Below, in pieces: positions 1 to 5,635 of a stretch of 9,249 nucleotides of DNA. Both the position numbers and the translations under genes were made by a program. Position 1 is the stretch's first letter, and each line of letters opens with the position of its first letter. The notes under the pieces are model-generated. The model saw only the letters and a program-made list of their open reading frames with translations. It searched no databases and was not told the DNA's origin. This stretch comes from an uncultured euryarchaeote (GTDB lineage Archaea > Thermoplasmatota > Poseidoniia > Poseidoniales > Poseidoniaceae): the NCBI GenBank assembly GCA_937897365.1, contig CALCOP010000095.1, positions 1 to 9,249 on the forward strand. Direction: 5' to 3'.

Positions 1-1
1 A

Positions 2-1588
2 GGATTTCCATCCGTTGCCAGTCAACTCGGATTGGTTGTCGGCTTACTCGTGTTACTTCGCCCAACTTCAACACGTGGGAAGCACCATACATCGGGATTT
101 ATTCTCGCCTTTTTTAGCGTCTTATTGATTCATCCAACTGGAGCTATTTACCTTGGAATGTTAATGCTCTCACATCTCATCATCGGGTTGAGTCTTAATG
201 AAACATATGGAGCAAATATCAAAAAATTACTTTTCGCAAGTGTCGTACTTTTAACGATTGCAGGCTCAATCGCTCTTTTGATCTTGGCTCCAAGAATGCT
301 TGATGCAGCTGTATTTGCTGAATACGGATGGCAAGGAGGACGACCTATGCTCATGTATAATGGAATTCTTTTGGTTTTGGGTATTACCGCCGCATGGAAA
401 ATGAAAAGCAGTATTGAAGGGAGATTACTCAGCGTGTGGTTTGCCGGATTATGGCTTCTCACAGGAATTCACCTGATCGATGGCCTTCAACAAATTCCAG
501 TTTTGTCCTTGCTTTCCTATGTGTTATACTCGATGGGACTGCACGCATTCCACATTCCTTTAGCTGCTCTTGTTGCCCTTTGGTGGAGCGAATCAACATG
601 CCTCACATCTTTAGACGAAAAACGTAGTTTACTCACAATCGGTTGGGACCCACACCCGCATAAATACGTGGCAAGTGCGCTCTCTGCTCTCCTCATAATC
701 GGCATTCTTTTCGGTAATTTCATACTTTTACAAGTCTCCGAGCACGAGGAGCTAAAAGCTGTTACACAAGGCGATATTGAAGTTCGAGAAGCATTGGAAG
801 GTCTACCAAGTGGTAGCATTATTTATTCAGAAAATGCACATTGGGGTTATGTATTCGATGCACCTTCAAATATTGACATGACAAGTATACCGACTCTTGG
901 CCTCATTTATGTTGAACAAAGCCTCCAATCTGCTGCTACGACTGCTGTCTACTCGAATATACCATCAAACATCCAGAACCTCAACATCACACACGCCCTT
1001 TCCTCGCCGATGGGCACTGTTGGTTGGACATTGGCGCAATCGGAGTATTGGGAACCACTTGTTGAATCGAAAGGAAGTGTTTTGTGGGGATTTAATCCCA
1101 CAGGCTCTGCACCGATGTCGCAATTCAAAACTCTCGACACCCCATCTTGTGACCAGGGATGTGAAATACGAGATGACCCATGGAGAGAGCACCGTTTTCG
1201 AGATACACTCGGACTTGGTGAAAGTCGTGCAGTTCTTTCCGAAGGGAGAGACTCTGTCGTGACTTTTTCATCAACACAAGTATCAGAAAATGGACAGGCA
1301 TGTCTTGTCTTTGAAGCGAGGGGCGACCTCGATGAAGTGACGATGACATTGACCAGTCAAGGAAATCAAACGACAGTAAGATCAAGTTATTTGGCAGGTT
1401 GGCATTCAGTATGTTTTGACCAAATCGAAATTGGTGTGACAGTACAATTGGAATTCGATTGGAAAAACGACGGTGATGAGAAAAGATGGCTTAATCCACT
1501 CGGCCTTTCTGGAAGAGGTGAAGTGATTCTTGATACAACTGGATTACGACTTCATTGGATGGAAATACATACCTCGGCCGTTGATTAG
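2..1588 (+). CDS. Polytopic membrane protein with large extracytoplasmic C-terminal domain, possible GT-C-type glycosyltransferase (5' partial)
   Basis: The reading frame is open to the left edge (Gly-Phe-Pro-Ser... before the first TTG at 32), so the true start lies outside the window. Visible-fragment residues 1-245 are strongly hydrophobic, with about seven or eight membrane segments near 11-19, 31-65 (two), 76-96, 117-131, 141-158, 166-195 (two) and 223-245. From about 246 to the end (~280 residues) the protein is soluble and probably outside the membrane. Its first part, beginning after the last helix with a segment like 'LPSGSIIYSE', resembles the tail of polyprenyl-phosphate-dependent membrane glycosyltransferases. 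The last ~140 residues look beta-rich and carry several cysteines (SCDQGC, then two more) that could form disulfides. The next gene encodes a GT2 lipid-sugar synthase, which fits a sugar-transfer role. The N-terminal catalytic loop of GT-C enzymes would be outside the window, and no AglB-type WWDYG motif is visible, so an oligosaccharyltransferase is unlikely. The family assignment is inference. Confidence 0.6.
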   Translation, partial: GFPSVASQLGLVVGLLVLLRPTSTRGKHHTSGFILAFFSVLLIHPTGAIYLGMLMLSHLIIGLSLNETYGANIKKLLFASVVLLTIAGSIALLILAPRMLDAAVFAEYGWQGGRPMLMYNGILLVLGITAAWKMKSSIEGRLLSVWFAGLWLLTGIHLIDGLQQIPVLSLLSYVLYSMGLHAFHIPLAALVALWWSESTCLTSLDEKRSLLTIGWDPHPHKYVASALSALLIIGILFGNFILLQVSEHEELKAVTQGDIEVREALEGLPSGSIIYSENAHWGYVFDAPSNIDMTSIPTLGLIYVEQSLQSAATTAVYSNIPSNIQNLNITHALSSPMGTVGWTLAQSEYWEPLVESKGSVLWGFNPTGSAPMSQFKTLDTPSCDQGCEIRDDPWREHRFRDTLGLGESRAVLSEGRDSVVTFSSTQVSENGQACLVFEARGDLDEVTMTLTSQGNQTTVRSSYLAGWHSVCFDQIEIGVTVQLEFDWKNDGDEKRWLNPLGLSGRGEVILDTTGLRLHWMEIHTSAVD

Positions 1589-1626
1589 GCGAAGTCATCA
1601 AAGCCAAACAGCCTCCAGCACGTTCC

Positions 1627-2361
1627 ATGAAGAGAGCCATGCTTCTCCTACCAGCCTTAGACGAGGCGGAGGGGTTGAGGCTCATACTTCCACGAATACC
1701 AGTCGAGAAATTATCAAACAAGGGCTGGGATTTAGAGATTGTAGTCGTAGACGGTGGTAGTCAAGATGAGACAGAGAAAATTGCTTCTAAGTTCGGTTGC
1801 ACATTTATGTTGCAGCAAGGAAAAGGCAAAGGAGCAGCGATGCGACTCGGATTTTTGCATTTTCTTAAATCTGATTTTGACGCATTAGTCATGTTTGATT
1901 GTGATGGAACATACCACCCCGAAGAGATGCCAAAAATGCTCTCAAAACTCAGCACTGCGGATGTTGTGGTTGGTGACCGGTTAGGCGGTACAATGGACCC
2001 AGATGCGATGAATAGAACGAATTATTTTGGAAATCATGTTCTCACTTGGATTGCAGTAGCCCTTTTCGGAGTGCCTATGAATGATCTTTGTTCGGGATAC
2101 TGGGCATTCTCACGAACAACTATTTCGAGCTTGAAACTCAACTCAATGCGTTTTGAAATCGAGGCTGAAATGTATACGTCATGTGCAATTGAAAATCTCA
2201 AAATTGCTCATCTCCCCATCCGGTACAGTAAACGCTTGGGTGAAGCGAAATTAGGGTCGGTAAAGGATGGATGGAATATTTTCCGAAAATTACTCGTTCG
2301 ACGGATATTCTCAACGCCGTATGAAACCCGAATGGGCGAGGGGAATTTGACAATTCGATGA
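1627..2361 (+). CDS. GT2 family glycosyltransferase, dolichyl/polyprenyl-phosphate hexose synthase-like
   Basis: This is a predicted cytoplasmic or membrane-associated GT-A enzyme that moves a hexose from a nucleotide sugar to a polyprenyl phosphate, as in the Dpm1/AglJ type. The 244 residues match that short form without C-terminal membrane helices. Motifs in order are LPALDEAEGL (8-17), VDGGSQDET (41-49, normally DDgSxDgT), QGKGKGAAMRLGF (64-76), the metal-binding DCD (91-93) in MFDCDGTYHPEEMPKM, GDRLGG (116-121), the acceptor-side motif DLCSGYWAF (153-161, compare D-SGFRAF) and an FEIEAEM segment (177-182). It starts 38 nt after the membrane protein and its stop overlaps the next ATG (ATGA). 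Its position suggests it makes the lipid-linked sugar used by the upstream membrane protein. Sugar and lipid specificity cannot be read from the sequence. An internal ATG at 1639 (M5) is a possible alternative start, but the chosen ATG gives the usual short N-terminus before the first motif. Confidence 0.85.
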   Translation: MKRAMLLLPALDEAEGLRLILPRIPVEKLSNKGWDLEIVVVDGGSQDETEKIASKFGCTFMLQQGKGKGAAMRLGFLHFLKSDFDALVMFDCDGTYHPEEMPKMLSKLSTADVVVGDRLGGTMDPDAMNRTNYFGNHVLTWIAVALFGVPMNDLCSGYWAFSRTTISSLKLNSMRFEIEAEMYTSCAIENLKIAHLPIRYSKRLGEAKLGSVKDGWNIFRKLLVRRIFSTPYETRMGEGNLTIR

Positions 2362-3485
2362 ACGACAAGCCTCAAAACATCCTGATGGGAGCAACCGATA
2401 TGCGCCGTAGACCGACCATCGTTTTAGGTGCATCAGGTTTAGTCGGGCAACGGATGATTCAACGTCTCTCACACCATCCTTGGTTTGAACTCAAAGCAGT
2501 GAGTGGTCGAAGTGAACGTTCACAGCAACCACTTACTGAAGTTCAGTGGCGATTAGAGCAACAACGTCCTGAATTACCCCCACTTCGCTTTCTTGATACA
2601 TCCAATGAATCCTTTCTTACCGAATTGGTAAAATTAGGCATCGAGGTTGCATTCTCTTGCCTCCCAAGTGATGCAGCTGAGGAGATTGAAGCAAGACTGG
2701 CACAGGCAGGTATTGCTGTATTTTCAAACGCCAGTTTTTACCGCAGAAAACAAGGCATACCTCTGGTTATCCCGGATATAAATCTCGAACATTTTGAAGA
2801 TTTTTCAACGACCATAGGACCTATGGCATGCGGAACGAATTGCACATTAATTCCGATGGCTGCTCCATTGGCTGCACTTCGTGAATACGGTGTATGTGAA
2901 GTTGAAATGCGTAGTGAGCAAGCCCTCTCAGGAGCAGGTTGGAGGCTGTTATTCGATGAAAAAGCCATCAACGGTGAAGTGGACCCAGAGATTCCTGGAG
3001 AGGCTGAGAAGGTTCACGAAGAGTTTCTTCATGTATTTGGAACACGATGCGATAATGTCGTCCACCCAGCGGAGATTCATGTCGATGTAAAGTGCCAACG
3101 AGTCGCTCGGAAAGATGGGCATCAAGTCTTTGTTAAGGCAAAGTTTGCAAAGCCCTTATGTTACGAAGACGTCATTTCAGCGTTCAAATCCCAACAATTT
3201 GATGAAAAGGTTTCAAAATGCCCGAGTGCGCCTTATCAACCGTTACATGTCGTTGAAAATATCGATGTAACTCAACATTTGTGGAGTGATGGAAAAGTCT
3301 TCTCGCTTCAACCTCAGCCAAGTATGAATTTGCAAACGGGTATGGCAGTTGTTGTAGGGAATGTCGAGATTCTTGATCAGTACACACTTTCCTTTTCCGC
3401 TTATTCACACAATACGATAAGAGGTGCTGCTGGAGGAACGATGTTGTTGGCTGAAATGGCCATTTCAGAAGGGCGTATCCCCTAA
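2358..3485 (+). CDS. asd: Aspartate-semialdehyde dehydrogenase
   Basis: The enzyme reduces L-aspartyl-4-phosphate to aspartate semialdehyde with NADPH, the branch-point step to lysine, threonine and methionine in the cytoplasm. Visible motifs are the NADP-binding GASGLVGQ (24-31), the SNASFYRR and PLVIPDIN block (123-142), the catalytic cysteine C162 in GTNCTLIPM, QALSGAGW (188-195), the catalytic histidine H255 in RKDGHQ, and the C-terminal HNTIRGAAGGTMLLAEM (351-367). The GTNC context and overall length (375 aa, usual 340-370) fit the archaeal/fungal-type branch. Three in-frame starts are possible. ATG 2358 overlaps the upstream stop as ATGA and implies translational coupling. ATG 2385 is intermediate. 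ATG 2400 gives MRRRPTIVLGASG, the family-typical N-terminus, and has a Shine-Dalgarno-like GGGAG at 2387-2391 with an 8-nt spacer. I kept the longest form, but 2400 is a serious alternative. Its place after glycosylation genes looks like chance packing rather than pathway linkage. Confidence 0.95.
   Translation: MNDKPQNILMGATDMRRRPTIVLGASGLVGQRMIQRLSHHPWFELKAVSGRSERSQQPLTEVQWRLEQQRPELPPLRFLDTSNESFLTELVKLGIEVAFSCLPSDAAEEIEARLAQAGIAVFSNASFYRRKQGIPLVIPDINLEHFEDFSTTIGPMACGTNCTLIPMAAPLAALREYGVCEVEMRSEQALSGAGWRLLFDEKAINGEVDPEIPGEAEKVHEEFLHVFGTRCDNVVHPAEIHVDVKCQRVARKDGHQVFVKAKFAKPLCYEDVISAFKSQQFDEKVSKCPSAPYQPLHVVENIDVTQHLWSDGKVFSLQPQPSMNLQTGMAVVVGNVEILDQYTLSFSAYSHNTIRGAAGGTMLLAEMAISEGRIP
2387..2391 (+). 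promoter_or_regulatory. Candidate ribosome binding site for the internal asd start at 2400
   Basis: GGGAG lies 8 nt before the in-frame ATG at 2400, a good Shine-Dalgarno spacing. The 2400 start gives an N-terminus typical of aspartate-semialdehyde dehydrogenases, so this site may decide the real start against the ATGA-overlapping ATG at 2358. It lies inside the longer reading frame and could be coincidence. Confidence 0.35.
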
Positions 3486-3506
3486 GCATCACGAAACAAC
3501 AGTAGG

Positions 3507-3514
3507 CATAAAAC
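3507..3514 (+). promoter_or_regulatory. Possible TATA-like element before the 3545 gene
   Basis: The 59-nt gap after asd contains CATAAAAC, an A/T-rich stretch about 30 nt before the ATG at 3545. That is roughly where an archaeal TATA box would sit for a leaderless or short-leader transcript. No clear purine-rich BRE precedes it and the match is weak. The gap contains no T-run that would suggest termination of asd transcription. Confidence 0.25.
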
Positions 3515-3544
3515 CAGCGACTACCCCCTCGGTTTGGTGCGGAC

Positions 3545-4618
3545 ATGGGTATTACTGCGATGATTCCTGACATGACCATCGGACAACTCGCAAATGAAGC
3601 GGAGTCAAGATGGGGTGAAATTTGGGATGAGGACGCTGCTCGTATGCTTGTTTTAGTCATCTGTCCAAGAAAAGAAAGAAAACTCTTGGAGTTACATGGC
3701 GATATGGTTGAACACGGCCAGCCTGTCATCACGATTTTCCATCGCCCGCGCCAAGAAGCTGCTTTACTTGAGCAACAAGGTTTCAATCCCCGAGATGCTT
3801 CATTTCAGTTTGTTCAACTCGCAACCCCTGATTTAGGTCCATGGATGCAACATTTTATCTCAACTGAGAAGTGGATTCGAAATTCTGTCGAAATTACTTC
3901 AGTGCCTTTTACGATGGATTTACCCTCCCAGCGCCCTTTTGAAACAGAACGAGTTCTCTGTTTTCGACATCCATCACTACCTGCGCTTGAGCGATACTAT
4001 CTACCATTCCCGCCTACTTCGATTCCTGGCAAATGTTTTGTTAGCCTACCTCGAAGACAAGCAGCTGAACTTGCACGCCAGCAGGCGGAAATACTCGGTG
4101 TGGGAAGACTGGAAAAGAAAGCGAAAATTACTGAATTAAAACCCAGTGAAATGCCCGTTGCACCGACACCTGCTGTCGCAGAATCAACCGAAAAAATGGA
4201 TGACATGATGAATGACTTTTCAGCAAATATGCTTGATGGGATGACAACTGAAGCACAAATCAACGTCCCCAGACAGGTCGCCCTACCACCTGTTGAAGAG
4301 CCCGAACTCATGTTTGTCCCTCTGCCAGCTGGCGAAAAAACCCTTGATTCAGAACCAGTGCAACCAATTGCAAGTGGAACCGAAGATGAAGCACCTGTTG
4401 ATTCAGGCAATGTCCCTATTCCAGAACCGGAACCGGAACCGGAACCGGAAATGTCTGATATTGAACGTGAATTTAGAGAGGTTGTTACTGGACTACTCGC
4501 TGCAGGAGTAGAACCAAATGATGTGATGGATGACCCACGATGGGAAGATCTGACTGAAAGGGCAGCGGCTGAAGGATTCGAAACGTGGCCTGTGTTCTTA
4601 CAATTAGCTGCAATGTGA
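3545..4618 (+). CDS. Uncharacterised protein with N-terminal folded domain, Pro/Glu linker and C-terminal helical module
   Basis: I do not recognise this 357-residue protein. Residues ~10-190 look like a folded alpha/beta domain, with the hydrophobic strand RMLVLVICPR (33-42), VITIFHRP (61-68), FQFVQLATPDLGPWM (87-101), RVLCFRHPSLPALERYYLPF (136-155) and CFVSLPRRQAAELARQQ (164-180). Residues ~195-302 are low-complexity, acidic and proline-rich, ending in a run of Pro-Glu dipeptides. Residues 303-357 form a compact, probably helical C-terminal module (DIEREFREVVTGLLAAGVEP...WEDLTERAAAEGFETWPVF). There is no signal peptide or membrane segment, so it is probably cytoplasmic. It precedes a zinc-ribbon gene; its TGA overlaps an ATG (TGATG, 4616-4620) in that gene's frame, suggesting coupling. 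Two further in-frame ATGs at 3560 and 3572 (M6 and M10) are alternative starts. The fold layout suggests a scaffold or adaptor, but no function can be assigned. Confidence 0.8.
   Translation: MGITAMIPDMTIGQLANEAESRWGEIWDEDAARMLVLVICPRKERKLLELHGDMVEHGQPVITIFHRPRQEAALLEQQGFNPRDASFQFVQLATPDLGPWMQHFISTEKWIRNSVEITSVPFTMDLPSQRPFETERVLCFRHPSLPALERYYLPFPPTSIPGKCFVSLPRRQAAELARQQAEILGVGRLEKKAKITELKPSEMPVAPTPAVAESTEKMDDMMNDFSANMLDGMTTEAQINVPRQVALPPVEEPELMFVPLPAGEKTLDSEPVQPIASGTEDEAPVDSGNVPIPEPEPEPEPEMSDIEREFREVVTGLLAAGVEPNDVMDDPRWEDLTERAAAEGFETWPVFLQLAAM
4421..4450 (+). repeat. Hexanucleotide tandem repeat encoding Pro-Glu dipeptides
   Basis: Five tandem copies of CCRGAA (one CCAGAA followed by four identical CCGGAA) are read in frame as (Pro-Glu)5 in the linker of the uncharacterised protein (residues 293-302). 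The identity at synonymous positions in four units suggests recent slippage expansion rather than codon-level selection, so copy number may vary between strains. The antisense frame reads Ser-Gly repeats and is not a gene. Confidence 0.9.
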
Positions 4619-4668
4619 TGAGAAGGTTCAAGTTGATTCGACGAAAGGAAGAGAATGGGGGCAAAGAC

Positions 4669-4890
4669 ATGGGATTCTGTATCAGTTGCGGTCAACAGCA
4701 TCAAGATGGTATTCGATTCTGCCGATTCTGTGGAAATCAACAACCTGGAGAACAACTTCTTGCTCGCCTTCGACAAGAAGCAGAGCAAATCCACTATTTA
4801 CGCCTCCAAGCACAAGCTCTTGCTCAACAGCAGCAGCAACAGCAGCAACAATACGCTCAAAATCAATACAATCAACAGCCACGCTGGTGA
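4669..4890 (+). CDS. Small double-CXXC zinc-ribbon protein with glutamine-rich tail
   Basis: The 73-residue protein begins with a zinc ribbon: C4-x2-C7 and C18-x2-C21 in MGFCISCGQ...IRFCRFCGNQQPG. These four cysteines should bind one zinc ion. A charged amphipathic helix follows (about 28-50, EQLLARLRQEAEQIHYLRL). The end is very rich in Gln, Asn and Tyr, with nine Gln in a row (53-61) followed by QYAQNQYNQQPRW, a composition like a prion-like low-complexity tail. I chose ATG 4669 because the ribbon starts right after it and a G-rich stretch (GGGGGC) precedes it. An upstream in-frame ATG at 4618 overlaps the previous stop (TGATG) and would add 17 mostly basic residues, giving 90 aa. The next gene begins 4 nt after the stop. 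No function is known to me; the context suggests an RNA- or protein-interaction role. Confidence 0.75.
   Translation: MGFCISCGQQHQDGIRFCRFCGNQQPGEQLLARLRQEAEQIHYLRLQAQALAQQQQQQQQQYAQNQYNQQPRW
4825..4851 (+). repeat. CAG/CAA trinucleotide tract encoding nine glutamines
   Basis: Nine consecutive CAA or CAG codons encode Gln53-61 of the small zinc-ribbon protein. Mixed codon use (caa cag cag cag caa cag cag caa caa) means it is not a perfect triplet microsatellite, so the residue run may be maintained at protein level. Other frames of this tract read poly-Ser or poly-Ala and are not genes. Confidence 0.85.
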
Positions 4891-4894
4891 GTGA

Positions 4895-5551
4895 ATGCGG
4901 CCGAAACATTTGGCAATTGAATTGTCAAAATTACGCCCTCACCCATCGACCTCGGTCGAACTTGAACAATACGCAACTGAAGGAGATTTGGCAGCTTACT
5001 GGATTCTTGGAATTGACCAAGTTGACATCATTGAAGGGAAGCGAATTCTTGACCTTGGGGCTGGAAATGGTATTCTTGGATTTGGATGCTTACTGCTCGG
5101 CGCTCAACATGTTACATTTGTTGAATCGGATGTTGAAGTAATTGAGGTCATTGAAGAAAATGCTGAACGTATCTCAACCCGATGTGAGGGCGAAGTTGAA
5201 GTTCGGCATGAACACATTTCTCTTCAGAGTGAAAAGCCATCCGTAGTCCCTGATCTTGTTGTGATGAATCCGCCTTGGGGCGTTCAAACTGCCAAGGCCG
5301 ACCGCCCGCTGTTGGAATATGCTTTCTCATTGGGCACCCCAGTCATTCATCTGCTCCATAGTGCAAAATCGAAACACGTTGAGGCGCTTGGAAGAGATTT
5401 TGGATACGAATCTGAGGCTTTGCTTGAAACAGATTTTCGCCTCCCACCTACCTATCTCCACCATACCAAAAAGAAGGCATCTACCACCGTTCGTTGCTGG
5501 CGCTTTCACCGACCTGGTGATGCGAGGTTGCCTAAAGAAGAGGACTCCTGA
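4895..5551 (+). CDS. METTL5-like rRNA N6-adenine methyltransferase
   Basis: This is a class I SAM-dependent methyltransferase whose whole layout matches the METTL5 family. In humans METTL5 makes m6A at position 1832 of 18S rRNA with TRMT112. The family-specific N-terminal LEQYATEGDLAA (23-34; METTL5 has LEQYPT) is followed by SAM motif I, DLGAGNG (53-59), the acidic ESD after strand 2 (77-79), the N6-adenine motif NPPWG (125-129; NPPFG in METTL5), and the late conserved HSAKS (155-159) and HHTKKK (189-194; HKKK in METTL5), ending with a WRF strand. The length of 218 aa fits the family (human 209). The Trp in NPPWG is a small departure. The ATG sits 4 nt after the zinc-ribbon stop, with GGTGA overlapping that stop as a possible ribosome site. 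It precedes the exosome Csl4 gene by 84 nt. The archaeal target is inferred to be the equivalent 16S rRNA adenine. Confidence 0.88.
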   Translation: MRPKHLAIELSKLRPHPSTSVELEQYATEGDLAAYWILGIDQVDIIEGKRILDLGAGNGILGFGCLLLGAQHVTFVESDVEVIEVIEENAERISTRCEGEVEVRHEHISLQSEKPSVVPDLVVMNPPWGVQTAKADRPLLEYAFSLGTPVIHLLHSAKSKHVEALGRDFGYESEALLETDFRLPPTYLHHTKKKASTTVRCWRFHRPGDARLPKEEDS

Positions 5552-5635
5552 CGCCAACCTCGTCGTATGAGGGGTTGAAAAGGGGTAAGCACACCCGTTC
5601 AATCAAGCGACACAACATGCGACCTACATCGGGCC

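Noticed and set aside
3184..3786. A 200-codon minus-strand open frame across the asd end and the next gene
   Set aside because: It overlaps the conserved C-terminal motifs of asd in antisense and has no domain features of its own.
3997..4794. A 265-codon open frame on the minus strand opposite the uncharacterised protein and zinc-ribbon gene
   Set aside because: It is the antisense of the 3545 gene and the zinc-ribbon gene. Its Ser-Gly run mirrors the Pro-Glu hexamer repeat, and it has no recognisable motif.
4655..4894. Overlapping plus-strand frames reading Ser/Asn- or Thr-rich protein across the CAG/CAA tract
   Set aside because: They are frame-shifted reads of the zinc-ribbon gene and METTL5 start. 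The frame with paired CXXC motifs is the convincing one.
5552..5635. Possible promoter, small RNA or terminator between the methyltransferase and csl4
   Set aside because: The 84 nt contain G-rich runs (ggggttgaaaaggggt) but no TATA-like box, T-run or stable stem that I could support.
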